Notes: a model not told the origin generated them from the sequence alone. DNA of 58,181 bases from Candidatus Sulfotelmatobacter sp. (GCA_030038255.1 JASHPH010000126.1:1-58181), one strand, 5' to 3'; positions 17,992-28,982 are shown, counted from the first letter of the stretch. Translations and numbers: made by a program.

Positions 17992-19554
17992 CTAGCCAAT
18001 CCCCAATTCTTTGGCCAGCGCTTTCCACTTGCTGTCCACAAGCGCCTTCGTTTTGGCATCCATCACAATCTCGTCGGGCCAGGGACGAGTGAAGCCCTCG
18101 CTCGCCCATTTGCGCGTAGCGTCAACGCCCATCTTCGATCCGTAGTTCGGCAGGCGCGAAGCGTGGTCGAGAGAATCCACCGGACCGAGTGTGAACTGGA
18201 TGTCGCGTTCGGGGTCGATGTGGTTGAAGACTTTCAGCACGACATCGCGCAGGTCCTGCACGTCCACGTCTTCATCCACCACCACGACGCACTTGGTGAA
18301 CATCGCTTGGCCGAGCGACCAGATAGCGTTCATGACTTTGCGCGCCTGGCCGGGATACGATTTCCGGATCGAGACGATCATCAAATTGTGAAACACCCCT
18401 TCGACTGGCAAATTGATGTCGACTACCTCCGGGATGGCTAGCTTCATCAGCGGCACCGATAGGCGCTCGACCGCCTTGCCCATATACGCATCTTCCTGCG
18501 GAGGTTTCCCGACAATCGTCGTAGCGTAGATGGGATCCTTGCGATGCGTCACGCAGGCTACATGAAAAACCGGATACAAATCTTCGAGAGAATAAAAACC
18601 GGTGTGGTCGCCAAACGGGCCTTCGCTGCGAAGCTCGTCAAGGTTAATGTGGCCTTCGAGAACGATTTCGCTTGAAGCGGGGACTTCCAGATCAACCGTT
18701 TCGCATTTCACCAGATCGACGGGCGCACCGCGCAGAAAGCCGGCGACGATATATTCCTCAAGATCAGGCGGCGCTGGGACAATCGCCGAAAAAGTCACCG
18801 CCGGATCTGTACCGATCGCGACCGCGACTTCCATTTTTCCCGAGGGCCGCTCGCCTTCGGCCAGAACGCTTCCGCCTGAAGAACGCGCCATAATGTCGAC
18901 CGCCGCCGACTTGCCTTCGACGGCTATCCTCATGCGATCGCGGGCGTGTTCCGCAGCAACTTTCTGCCGCTGCCAGTGCATGCCTGTCGTGCGCTCGTCG
19001 TAGATCTGCATACGATACATGCCGACGTTGCGTTTGCCTGATTTTGGGCTTCGCGTCACAACGCAGGGCAGCGTAATGAATCGTCCGCCGTCTTTCGGCC
19101 AGCACTGCAGCACAGGGAAGTCCAGAAGCGAAAAATTCTCGCGCTTGATGACTTCCTTGCACGGGCCAGTCGCCACCGTGCGTGGGAACAATTTTCCCGC
19201 TTCAGTCAGCAGCGGAAGCATCTTGAGTTTGTCGAGAAAGCCCTGCGGCGATTTGACGTCCATGAACATGCGGACGCGATCGGCGACTTCGTTGTAGGAC
19301 TGAATGCCTAGGGCGAGCTTCATGCGCGCCTCGGAGCCGAACTGATTAATTAGAAGTTTTGCGCCCGGATGGCCCTTCACGTTCTCGAAAAGCAATGCCG
19401 GTCCACCGGCCGCTCCTTTCGCGTCACAGCCCTTTGAAACCCGGTCGGTGATTTCCGCGATCTCCAGAATCGGATCGGCTTCGGTTCGGATTCGCTTCAG
19501 TTCACCGGCTTTGTCGAGCGCGGCGATCCATTGGCGCAGGTCGTCGAAGGGCAA
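17992..19554 (-). CDS. UbiD-family (de)carboxylase
   Basis: This 520-residue protein matches prenylated-FMN-dependent UbiD decarboxylases over its whole length. The N-terminal part starts FDDLRQWIAALDKAGELKRI, and the catalytic region contains SEGPFGDHTGFYS. The C-terminal oligomerisation part has KVFNHIDPERDIQFTLGPVD. Likely roles are decarboxylation in quinone biosynthesis or of another aromatic or unsaturated acid; no ubiX or quinone gene is adjacent, so the substrate is open. The best start is a TTG (19552-19554) with GAGGAAA five bases upstream. Confidence 0.88.
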   Translation of the reverse strand: MPFDDLRQWIAALDKAGELKRIRTEADPILEIAEITDRVSKGCDAKGAAGGPALLFENVKGHPGAKLLINQFGSEARMKLALGIQSYNEVADRVRMFMDVKSPQGFLDKLKMLPLLTEAGKLFPRTVATGPCKEVIKRENFSLLDFPVLQCWPKDGGRFITLPCVVTRSPKSGKRNVGMYRMQIYDERTTGMHWQRQKVAAEHARDRMRIAVEGKSAAVDIMARSSGGSVLAEGERPSGKMEVAVAIGTDPAVTFSAIVPAPPDLEEYIVAGFLRGAPVDLVKCETVDLEVPASSEIVLEGHINLDELRSEGPFGDHTGFYSLEDLYPVFHVACVTHRKDPIYATTIVGKPPQEDAYMGKAVERLSVPLMKLAIPEVVDINLPVEGVFHNLMIVSIRKSYPGQARKVMNAIWSLGQAMFTKCVVVVDEDVDVQDLRDVVLKVFNHIDPERDIQFTLGPVDSLDHASRLPNYGSKMGVDATRKWASEGFTRPWPDEIVMDAKTKALVDSKWKALAKELGIG

Positions 19555-19676
19555 AGAATTTCCTCAGGGTGATGGGCGATTCGTGCGACGGACGATTATA
19601 AGGGATTCAGCAGGGACTTCGTGCGGACGCAGTAGCAAGCGGACTCCTCGCTGGATTCGGAATCACAAGGCGAGAA

Positions 19677-21488
<1,812 letters not shown>

Positions 21489-21551
21489 GGTCGACTTTCG
21501 GTGGAAGCAGAATCGTATGTGTTACGTAAGGCCGGCGTCAACGGCTGCACA

Positions 21552-22352
21552 TCAGGAGCTGAGTTGCAGGACGGTTTGTTCCACGCGCTTCCAGGCTGCG
21601 GTGCGCGGGTCGATGAGGTCGAAGTGCCCAGCTCCGGGAATTTCGAGCAGATTCACGTCTTCTTTCTCCTTGCCCGTTCGCTTCTGCTTGGCAGCAACGT
21701 AGTCGCGGCTGAAGGTGGGAGGGACAACGTCGTCGGCCAAGCCATGAATCAGCCATTGCCGCGCCCTGGGAATGGAAAGCTGCATGGGATCGGCCTCCCG
21801 ATAATGATCGGGCACTTCACTGGGCGTGCGACGGAGAAACTCGACCACGGCATCATTGCTGAGATGGAGTTGATAGGCGCGCTCGAGATCAACGACTCCC
21901 GCCAGCGAGATAACGCGCGTTACGCCGGATTCGTGGGCCGCGAGGCAAAGAGCGAGGTGTCCTCCAGCGGAGTGACCCATTAGGACGACCCGTCGCGGGT
22001 CAATCCTGTATTCGTTTGCATTTTGCAGCAGAAAGCTGTACGCAGAACGAATGTCGGCGAATGTACCGGGCCACGCGCCGCCTTCGTTGCCCACGCGGCG
22101 ATACTCGAGGTTGGCTGTGACCAATCCCGCAGCCGTGAGGGCCGCGCACAAATGGCCGGCATGTTCGAGACCGTACTTGGCGCGCCAGAATCCACCGTGG
22201 ATGTTGATCACAGCAGGATAGGGCGCGGCATCCTTGTTGTCGCCGGTCTTTTGCGAGGGGAAACGCAAATCCACGAACTGATTTGGGTCTGAGCCGTAGG
22301 CTACGCGCTTGTCGGCGCGCGGCGGCGTCAGCGTCAGGATGTCCTCAGACAT
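21552..22352 (-). CDS. Alpha/beta hydrolase (esterase/lipase or formamidase-like)
   Basis: This 266-residue cytosolic protein has an oxyanion-hole motif INIHGGFW (about 50-56), the nucleophile elbow GHSAGGH (Ser128), a probable acid in GLADDVVP and the catalytic His in GAGHFDLID. The HGGxW form resembles arylformamidases and feruloyl-esterase-like hydrolases, but no kynurenine-pathway neighbours are present, so the substrate is unknown. It lies 63 bp upstream of the M28 peptidase gene and could be co-transcribed with it. Confidence 0.82.
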   Translation of the reverse strand: MSEDILTLTPPRADKRVAYGSDPNQFVDLRFPSQKTGDNKDAAPYPAVINIHGGFWRAKYGLEHAGHLCAALTAAGLVTANLEYRRVGNEGGAWPGTFADIRSAYSFLLQNANEYRIDPRRVVLMGHSAGGHLALCLAAHESGVTRVISLAGVVDLERAYQLHLSNDAVVEFLRRTPSEVPDHYREADPMQLSIPRARQWLIHGLADDVVPPTFSRDYVAAKQKRTGKEKEDVNLLEIPGAGHFDLIDPRTAAWKRVEQTVLQLSS

Positions 22353-22421
22353 GACTGATTCCGATTCTACGATTCTCGTTCAAGAAGATGAGCACGTTTT
22401 GTCGTGACCAGACGCGTTGCT

Positions 22422-23663
22422 CTATTCGTAGCGCAGGGCTTCGATGGGATCGAGGCTGGCGGCACGCATCGCCGGAACCATGCCGCTGACCACACCAACC
22501 ACTGCAAGAATCGACGTTGCGACCAGCAGAATCATCGGCGAGACGATGAGGCGAATGTCTCCCGCCTCAGCATGCTTGGCCAGTGCGCTGTAGAGCGTGA
22601 GACGCCCGACGGAGATCGAAACGGCGTAGGAGAGCAGGATTCCGAGAATTCCGCCCACGGCCGTAATCACCATCGCTTCTGCCAGGAACTGAAACAGAAT
22701 GTCGTGACGGCGCGCGCCCAGGGCCTTTTCCACGCCGATCTCGCGCGTGCGCTGCGTGACCGAGACCAGCATGATATTCATCAGGCCCACGCCGCCAATG
22801 CCCAGTGTGATCGTACCGATGAAAGCCAGCAGAACCTTCAGGGCCATGCTGAGAATGCCGAACTGCGCCAGCTGCTTCTGCGCATCATCCACATATATGG
22901 CGCGAGGATCGTCCGGCTTGAAATTGTGGGCGGTCGCGAGGGTTTCACGGATGGTCTTGTCCATCTTGTCGTGGTCCAGACCGACTGAGTCGAGCCACAT
23001 CCCGTCCAAGTAGTGGTTGTCTTTTAGGACATCCATCGAGTTGAACGGAATATAAACCACGCGGTTGTTGTCGTTGTCGCCTTCCTGCATGCGCGCTTTG
23101 CCCACACCAATCACTTCAAAGCTCACGCCGTCGACGCGGATTGTCTGGCCCAGCGCGGGCATGCCGGAAAAGAGCTTGTCGCGCGCTTCCGAAGCGATCA
23201 CGGCGTACAGACCGTGCGACATGTTGTCAGCGTCGTCGATGAATCGGCCTTCCTCCAGCTCGAGATTCCAGATGTCCTGGATCGAAGGATCAAACCCCAT
23301 GATTGGAAAAGTGAAGGAACGGTTTTCGTTCTGCACCGTGGACTGCTTGTCGGCTTCGCGCGCGATGTGGCGGCACAGAGGCACATTGTTACGCAGAAGC
23401 TCCACGTCGTCGTTGGTGAAGCGAATCTGCACGCCCGCCTTATTGCCGCCCGCCTGCTGCGAGGTGCGGCCGGGGAAGACGCCGACGGAAGTTGCGCCGA
23501 AGGCCTCGAAAATATTCTCGACGGCGCGGCCAAAGCCGTTTCCATAGGAAAGCAGCAAAACCACCGTCGCGATGCCCCATGCCATCCCCGCCATGGTAAG
23601 CAGGGTGCGGCGCAGGTCGTGGCGCATCGCGGAGACGGCTTGTTGGAGTAGATCGCGGTGCAT
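22422..23663 (-). CDS. MacB-like ABC transporter permease (FtsX fold), second of a pair
   Basis: This 413-residue protein has an N-terminal membrane helix (RRTLLTMAGMAWGIATVVLLLSYG), a large periplasmic MacB core domain (about 45-270), and three C-terminal helices with the family motif TQRTREIGVEKALGARRHDI. It ends in the usual DPIEALRYE. The start at 23663 lies one base past the stop of the upstream permease, so the two are translationally coupled; a longer reading frame upstream overlaps that gene and is rejected. Such pairs extrude peptides or lipids, or drive mechanotransmission. No ATPase gene is adjacent. Confidence 0.87.
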   Translation of the reverse strand: MHRDLLQQAVSAMRHDLRRTLLTMAGMAWGIATVVLLLSYGNGFGRAVENIFEAFGATSVGVFPGRTSQQAGGNKAGVQIRFTNDDVELLRNNVPLCRHIAREADKQSTVQNENRSFTFPIMGFDPSIQDIWNLELEEGRFIDDADNMSHGLYAVIASEARDKLFSGMPALGQTIRVDGVSFEVIGVGKARMQEGDNDNNRVVYIPFNSMDVLKDNHYLDGMWLDSVGLDHDKMDKTIRETLATAHNFKPDDPRAIYVDDAQKQLAQFGILSMALKVLLAFIGTITLGIGGVGLMNIMLVSVTQRTREIGVEKALGARRHDILFQFLAEAMVITAVGGILGILLSYAVSISVGRLTLYSALAKHAEAGDIRLIVSPMILLVATSILAVVGVVSGMVPAMRAASLDPIEALRYE

Positions 23664-23664
23664 G

Positions 23665-24924
23665 CTATTCCTTACGCAGCGCCTCCACTGGTTCGAGCAA
23701 CGCGGCGCGTCGCGCGGGATAGAGCCCGGCGGCAACGCCGGCGATCGCCAGCGACAGGACCGCCAGAGCCGCCGTCGCTGGCACCAGCCGCGGTGCATCG
23801 AAACCGGGCGACAATTCCACGCCCGAAAAAGGCGCCATCAGGGCCGCCGCGCCAGCGATCCCGATACCGCCGCTGAGCAGGGTAAGAAACGCACCCTCCA
23901 CAAAAAACTGAAACATGATGCTGCCGTTGGTTGCGCCCAGCGCCTTGCGCAGGCCAATTTCGCGCGTGCGGTCGGCTACAGCGACCAGCATGATGTTAAT
24001 AATGCCGATCGCGCCCAACGCAAGCGTGACCAGGCCCACGCTGCCCAGGAAAGTGTTCATGGCATCGAAAATCTTGCCCACTTGGTCGACGGTATTCACC
24101 GTGTCCCACTCGTCAAAAGAGTCCGGATTATTGGGATCGAAGCCATGATTGCGGGCAATGACCTGGTGGACTTCCTGCCGCGCCGCCTCGTGCAAGGCGC
24201 GCGACTTGGGCTGGTAGTCGATGACGGAGATGACGTCGGGAGCGATGCCGACATTAGTGAGCCGGAAATATTCGCGCATGGTGTTGAACGGGATGACGCT
24301 CTTCAGATTCAGCGCCATATTGTCACCATGGCCGATTCGCTGCAGCGTTCCGATCACCGTAAACCGTACCCCGTTCAGCAAAATCGTGCTGCCCACCGCC
24401 GGCCGTCCCAGAAAAAGCGTGCGGCGGATTTCATCCCCAAGCACGATCACGGGGCGCTTCTGCTGGTCATCCATTTCGTTGATCCAGCGTCCCTCCTTGA
24501 TGGGCATGTAGCGAATCTGATTGAACTCGGGGCGTGCGCCGATGATCTGCCCGCTGGCCTGATAGAAATCGCTGACGGCGCGAATGTCCTGGCGCTGGAT
24601 CACTGGCGTTGCCGCGCCCACGCTGTGGCAGTCGCGCAGGATGTCCTCATAATCGCGGTAGGTCAGGTAATACTGCCGCAGGGCCGTGAAACTACCTTGC
24701 ACCATGGGCGCGCGCGACGACCAGATGAACATGACGTTCTCGCCCAGGGAGTCGAATTGCTTGCGATTCCCGGAGCGGAATCCCTCCCCCAGGCCCACCA
24801 GCAGGAGCAGGGAACCGACGCCCCAGGCAATGCCGAACATGGTCAGAAAGGAGCGCAGCTTGTGCGCCCAGAGGGTTCGCAGCGTCTGACCGAAGATATC
24901 GGGAATGGAGCGAAGGAAACGCAC
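23665..24924 (-). CDS. MacB-like ABC transporter permease (FtsX fold), first of a pair
   Basis: The protein has an N-terminal helix (KLRSFLTMFGIAWGVGSLLLLVGLG), a MacB-type periplasmic domain, and C-terminal helices with ADRTREIGLRKALGATNGSI, ending EPVEALRKE. I favour a GTG start at 24922-24924 (VRFLRSIPDIFGQTL), giving 419 residues, because a consensus TATAAT lies just upstream. A longer frame reaches 25020. If the promoter is real, the mRNA would be leaderless. It probably forms a heterodimer with the downstream permease and needs an ATPase encoded elsewhere. Confidence 0.85.
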   Translation of the reverse strand: MRFLRSIPDIFGQTLRTLWAHKLRSFLTMFGIAWGVGSLLLLVGLGEGFRSGNRKQFDSLGENVMFIWSSRAPMVQGSFTALRQYYLTYRDYEDILRDCHSVGAATPVIQRQDIRAVSDFYQASGQIIGARPEFNQIRYMPIKEGRWINEMDDQQKRPVIVLGDEIRRTLFLGRPAVGSTILLNGVRFTVIGTLQRIGHGDNMALNLKSVIPFNTMREYFRLTNVGIAPDVISVIDYQPKSRALHEAARQEVHQVIARNHGFDPNNPDSFDEWDTVNTVDQVGKIFDAMNTFLGSVGLVTLALGAIGIINIMLVAVADRTREIGLRKALGATNGSIMFQFFVEGAFLTLLSGGIGIAGAAALMAPFSGVELSPGFDAPRLVPATAALAVLSLAIAGVAAGLYPARRAALLEPVEALRKE

Positions 24925-24931
24925 GGGAATG

Positions 24932-24937
24932 ATTATA
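24932..24937 (-). promoter_or_regulatory. Consensus -10 box for the permease pair
   Basis: TATAAT on the minus strand ends seven bases before the proposed GTG start, which would put the transcription start at or next to the start codon. No good -35 box is seen at 17-bp spacing. Confidence 0.4.
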
Positions 24938-25096
24938 CGGTCAGGTGGCCAGAAGGCCGATAGGACCTGAGGTTTCGAACTGCTGTCGTCCCGGGGCATT
25001 CCCGCCTGCGGGACGAGCAACTCGAACGAAGATTCTTTGCGGAAAAGGCGGATTTTCGTTCCGAATCCGGCATGAGTTGGTTATTCTGGCGGGGTG

Positions 25097-26344
25097 ATGA
25101 CGCTTTCTCTCAGCGAATTGCTGGGCGCCACGGTTTACGACCAGTCCGGCGCCGCCAGCGGGCGCGTGCGTGAGGTCGCGCTTGCCCCCCAGGAGGACCG
25201 TTCGCGGATTGCGTCGCTGATCGTAAAGACGAAATCGGGCAACCGCGTCTTGCCCTCCTCAGCGGTCTCGGCGATCAACGGCGGGGTTCGTGCGGCCACC
25301 TCAGCTGGAGACTGGCCCGTCGCGAATGGCACGGAGGGTCTGTTTCTGCTGGAGCGCGATCTGCTCGATCAGCAGGTCATCGACATCAACGGACGAAAAG
25401 TCGTGAGGGTGAACGACGTCGATCTGCAGCTCGAGCCACAAAAGACTCCCGGACAGAGCCCCGTGCTGCGGGTCTACTCGGTCGACGTTGGGGCGCGCGG
25501 CGCCGTGCGACGCCTGCTCCGCGGGTTGGCGCCGAAGGCGGCTCTGCACGCGCTGCTCGGCAAGATTCCACCTCGCACCATTCCGTGGAATTTTGTCGAC
25601 GTGATCGAGACCGACCCGGCGCGCCGGGTGAAGCTCAAAATCTCGCATGAAGGCCTGGCTAAACTGCACCCGGCTGACATTGCCGACATCGTCGAAGAAC
25701 TGGCGCCCGACGAGCGCGAGGCCGTGTTTGAGACTCTGCCCGAAGAAAAAGCAGCGGAGGCTCTGGAGGAAGTCGAGCCAAAGGTTCAGAAGGCCATCGT
25801 TGAATCGCTGGACTCCGAACGCGCCGCCGACATCGTCGAGGAAATGAATCCCGACGCAGCGGCGGACCTGCTCGGCGAACTGCCCGAGGATCGCACCGAG
25901 CAGATTCTGGTCCAGATGGAGCCGGAAGCGCAGCAGGACGTGGTCGAACTGCTCGAGCACAAGGAAGAAACCGCCGCCGGCCGCATGACCACCGAATTCC
26001 TGGCTCTGCCGGTGTCGGCAACGGTACAGAATACCGTCGATTCCATGCGCGAATTTGAAGGCGGCGTAGAGGCCGTAAGCACCATTTATCTCGTGGATTC
26101 GCACGGCACCCTGACCGGGGCCGTGCCGCTGGCTCGAATTGTCCTGGTTCCGACCACGACGCCTATGCTCTCGCTTACCCAGGAACCGTTGATCCTGGCG
26201 CATGAGAACGCTTCGGAAAACGAGGTCGCCGAGCTGTTCGACAAATACAACCTGAGCTCACTCCCAGTCGTCGACGAGCACAACAAGTTGACCGGCATCA
26301 TCACCTCAGACGACGTGATCAGCATGCTGCGGGCGAAGCTGTAA
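25097..26344 (+). CDS. Soluble MgtE-N/CBS metal-sensor protein with PRC-like N-terminus
   Basis: This protein of about 415 residues has no transmembrane segment. The N-terminal part (about 3-180) looks like two PRC-barrel-like units (LLGATVYDQSGAASGRVREV; DQQVIDINGRKVVRVNDV). Residues about 185-295 are the acidic helical repeat of the MgtE N-domain (LHPADIADIVEELAPDEREAV ...), and about 300-415 form a CBS pair. These are the cytosolic Mg2+-sensing parts of MgtE channels without the channel itself. An Nramp-like transporter gene follows 0.5 kb downstream, so it probably regulates that transporter. The start may be the ATG at 25097 or the GTG just before it. Confidence 0.85.
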   Translation: MTLSLSELLGATVYDQSGAASGRVREVALAPQEDRSRIASLIVKTKSGNRVLPSSAVSAINGGVRAATSAGDWPVANGTEGLFLLERDLLDQQVIDINGRKVVRVNDVDLQLEPQKTPGQSPVLRVYSVDVGARGAVRRLLRGLAPKAALHALLGKIPPRTIPWNFVDVIETDPARRVKLKISHEGLAKLHPADIADIVEELAPDEREAVFETLPEEKAAEALEEVEPKVQKAIVESLDSERAADIVEEMNPDAAADLLGELPEDRTEQILVQMEPEAQQDVVELLEHKEETAAGRMTTEFLALPVSATVQNTVDSMREFEGGVEAVSTIYLVDSHGTLTGAVPLARIVLVPTTTPMLSLTQEPLILAHENASENEVAELFDKYNLSSLPVVDEHNKLTGIITSDDVISMLRAKL

Positions 26345-26355
26345 GGAGGCTGATC

Positions 26356-26673
26356 GTGGCAAATACTTTTGGAACCGACATCCTCATCCAGGCTCCGGAT
26401 CCAAAGAAGGCGGCTGCCTTCTATGTTGAACATCTCGGATTCGAGATCACCGATCCCAACCCGAAGATGATTGGACTGCATGGCAACCACATCAACTTGT
26501 TCATCGAGCCCGGCCCGGCGCTTGGACCGGTTTTGGAAGTGACGGTGGACAACGTCGAAGAAATGAAACGCCGGCTCGTCAAGAATGGATGCGAGATCGT
26601 CAAAGAAGAGCCGCATTTTCCCCGTGTCTACGTCAAAGACCCCTTCGGCTTGATTTACAACCTTACGAGCTAA
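26356..26673 (+). CDS. VOC (glyoxalase/bleomycin-resistance-like) family protein
   Basis: This 105-residue single-domain protein begins FGTDILIQAPDPKKAAAFYVEHLGF and ends VYVKDPFGLIYNLTS, the usual start and end of a VOC module. The start codon is GTG, fixed by a near-perfect AAGGAGG six bases upstream. Candidate metal ligands are His45/His48 (GLHGNHINLF) and a C-terminal acidic residue. The reaction is unknown. It begins 11 bases after the metal-sensor gene, so the two are clearly one operon, with the Nramp-like gene further on. Confidence 0.82.
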   Translation: MANTFGTDILIQAPDPKKAAAFYVEHLGFEITDPNPKMIGLHGNHINLFIEPGPALGPVLEVTVDNVEEMKRRLVKNGCEIVKEEPHFPRVYVKDPFGLIYNLTS

Positions 26674-26846
26674 AGGGGCTTCAGCCGGTACGAGTCAGCC
26701 GGCGCCCCAGCGCACGAACCATGATCCCGTAAGCGTTTGTGTTCGCAGCCGCACTTTTTCTTTGGCCGAATTCCCTGCCTGCGTTTATCCTGTGGCGTCG
26801 TTGGTAGCCATCATCTGCTCCATCCCTATGTCTGCGAAATGTGCGC

Positions 26847-28097
26847 ATGAGGTTCCTGAGACGCTGGAAAACCCGGATTCTGCTGTTCTCCGCCGTAGTC
26901 GGCCCGGGATTCATCACTGCGAACGTCGACAATGATGCCGGCGGCATCCTGACCTATTCCCAGGCCGGCGCACAATACGGACATCTCCTGCTGTGGACCA
27001 TGATCCCGATCACGCTCGCGCTGATTGTGGTGCAGGAAATGTGCGCGCGCATGGGCGCTGTGACCGGCAAGGGTCTCAGCGACCTGATCCGTGAAGAGTT
27101 CGGGCTGCGGATCACCTTCTTCATGATGATCGGCATCCTCATCACGAACTTCGGCAACGTGGTGACGGAGTTCATTGGCATCGCCACCAGCCTGGAATTG
27201 TTTGGAATGTCTCGATACATCACCGTGCCGGTCTGCGCCGTCATCGTCTGGCTGATCGTGGTGTATGGGCAATACAAGAGCGTAGAGAAAATTTTTCTGG
27301 CGGCGTCGTTTTTCTACGTGACATATATTCTTGCTGGCATTCTGGCGCATCCTGCCTGGGTTGACGCCACGAAGGCCACATTCGTGCCGCCGAAATTGAG
27401 CGCCTTCCGCGAGCAGGCGTATCTCTACATGGTCATCGGCGTCGTCGGCACCACGATCGCTCCCTGGATGCAGTTTTATCTGCAATCCTCGATCGTCGAG
27501 AAAGGAGTCACGCGCCGCCAATACAAGGCGTCCATGCTCGACGTGGTCACCGGCTGCATCTTTACCGACATCGTGGCCTGGTTCATCATCGTCGCCTGCG
27601 CGGCCACGCTCTACATTCACGGATACCGCGACATCAAATACGCCGCCGACGCCGCCCAGGCACTGAAACCTCTTGCTGGCGACTACGCTTACATTTTGTT
27701 CGCAGTGGGATTGTTCAATGCGTCGCTATTTGCGGCTTCCATCCTGCCGCTCTCGACCGCCTACACGGTGTGCGAGGGACTCGGCTTCGAATCCGGTGTG
27801 GGCATGAAATTCGGCGAGGCCCCACTGTTCTATTGGCTGTACACGTTGCTGATCGCCGCCGGCGGAGCGGTCGTGCTCATTCCCGGGTTGCCTCTCGTCA
27901 AGATTGCCATTTTGTCGCAGGTGGTCAACGGCGTGGTTTTGCCCTTTGTGCTGATCTTCATGCTTCTGTTGATCAACCGCAGAGACCTGATGGACGAATA
28001 CGTCAACACACGCCTGTTTAATGTGATTGCCTGGATCACAACCGTGGTCATGATCGGCTTGACCTTGGCGTGGTTCTGGACGCTGCGGTCGGGCTAG
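26847..28097 (+). CDS. Nramp-related divalent metal transporter with altered metal-binding motifs
   Basis: This 416-residue polytopic protein (about 11 helices) has the Nramp fold signatures. In helix 1 the classical DPGN is replaced by NVDNDAGG (about 26-33). In helix 6 the classical MPH becomes APW (about 205-207, in GTTIAPWMQFYLQSS), so the metal-coordinating Met is lost. Nramp-related Mg2+ transporters also lack that Met, so Mg2+ or Mn2+ import is plausible, and the upstream MgtE-like sensor gene supports Mg2+. The start is ATG 26847 (a GTG two codons earlier is possible). Its stop overlaps the convergent mutT stop. Confidence 0.88.
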   Translation: MRFLRRWKTRILLFSAVVGPGFITANVDNDAGGILTYSQAGAQYGHLLLWTMIPITLALIVVQEMCARMGAVTGKGLSDLIREEFGLRITFFMMIGILITNFGNVVTEFIGIATSLELFGMSRYITVPVCAVIVWLIVVYGQYKSVEKIFLAASFFYVTYILAGILAHPAWVDATKATFVPPKLSAFREQAYLYMVIGVVGTTIAPWMQFYLQSSIVEKGVTRRQYKASMLDVVTGCIFTDIVAWFIIVACAATLYIHGYRDIKYAADAAQALKPLAGDYAYILFAVGLFNASLFAASILPLSTAYTVCEGLGFESGVGMKFGEAPLFYWLYTLLIAAGGAVVLIPGLPLVKIAILSQVVNGVVLPFVLIFMLLLINRRDLMDEYVNTRLFNVIAWITTVVMIGLTLAWFWTLRSG

Positions 28098-28486
28098 AGT
28101 AGCTTGCCTGCGGCCAGATCCCTCACGAGCGTCAGGTCGGCTTCGAGGAAATCGTAGTTAGGGAGATCTCTTGGCGCGGCCCACTGAATGTCGCGGAAGA
28201 TTAGGTTCTCGATTTCTCCGCGATAGTCGCGCACCACGAAAAACCGCAGCTCCACCATGGAGTGATTCGGATATTCGTGCTGGATGCGCGCGACTTCGTC
28301 TCCGATGGTGGCGACAATTCCCAATTCTTCTTCCAGTTCGCGGCGCAGGGCGTCGCGCGGTTGCTCTTTTTCTTCGATCTTGCCGCCGGGAAACTCCCAC
28401 TTCAGGGGCATGGTCTGGTGGCGCGTGCGCTGGCACACCAGTACTTTACCGTCTTTCACAATCAGACCCGCTACCACGCGCTTCAT
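28094..28486 (-). CDS. Nudix hydrolase (MutT-like)
   Basis: This 130-residue protein has the Nudix box GX5EX7REUXEEXGU as GGKIEEKEQPRDALRRELEEELGI in two overlapping parts (about residues 34-57). The flanking KWEFPGG before the box is typical of 8-oxo-dGTP diphosphatases, so nucleotide-pool sanitation is the likely role. The start ATG overlaps the stop of the upstream GAF gene (ATGA), showing translational coupling. It ends on the same CTAG as the convergent Nramp gene. Confidence 0.9.
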   Translation of the reverse strand: MKRVVAGLIVKDGKVLVCQRTRHQTMPLKWEFPGGKIEEKEQPRDALRRELEEELGIVATIGDEVARIQHEYPNHSMVELRFFVVRDYRGEIENLIFRDIQWAAPRDLPNYDFLEADLTLVRDLAAGKLL

Positions 28487-28968
28487 GAACGGGAGGTTTC
28501 CAGTTTCTTCCCTACAACGGCTGCGCAGAACTGCACCAGTTCCTGGTCTTCGGGAGTGAAGGCTGCTGGAAAATGGCTGTCGATATCGAGCTCGCCGGCC
28601 ACCTTTCCGCGCACAAACACGGGGACGACAATCTCAGACTTCGTTTCCAGTGAGCACGCCAGATAACGGGGGTCTTTGCTTACGTCGTCGACCACAACGG
28701 TCTGTCCGCTCGAAGCCGCTGCGCCACAAATGCCCTGGTTGAGCGGGATGCGAGTATGCGGTGTCATGGCGCCTTCGAAAGCACCCAGAACCAGAATCGG
28801 TGGCTGAGCGCCCGGTTCGAGCATATAAAAGCCAACCCAGTTGTACTTCAGCATGCGATCGTGCAGCACTTTCACCATCGCCTTCATCAGGTCCTGGGAG
28901 GTCGGCGATGCTGCGGATAACTCCTCCACCTCTGTGCGCAGGTCTGCAATCTTGCTGGTTGTGGGCAT
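28483..28968 (-). CDS. GAF-domain free methionine-(R)-sulfoxide reductase-like protein
   Basis: This 161-residue single GAF domain includes NWVGFYML near residue 43, GICGAAASSGQTVVVDDV (Cys about 80) and PRYLACSLETKSEIVVPV (Cys about 104). Those two cysteines and the SEIVVPV strand match free Met-R-sulfoxide reductases, which use Cys pairs to reduce free methionine sulfoxide. A third Cys seen in some fRMsr proteins was not located. Coupling with mutT and neighbouring Fe-S and cobalamin-related genes suggests an oxidative-damage role. Confidence 0.83.
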   Translation of the reverse strand: MPTTSKIADLRTEVEELSAASPTSQDLMKAMVKVLHDRMLKYNWVGFYMLEPGAQPPILVLGAFEGAMTPHTRIPLNQGICGAAASSGQTVVVDDVSKDPRYLACSLETKSEIVVPVFVRGKVAGELDIDSHFPAAFTPEDQELVQFCAAVVGKKLETSRS

Positions 28969-28982
28969 CTGTAAATGTTACC

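Noticed and set aside
23572-24963. 463-codon plus-strand ORF opposite the MacB-like permease
   Set aside because: It mirrors the permease on the other strand; His/Arg/Asp-rich composition with no hydrophobic pattern of its own.
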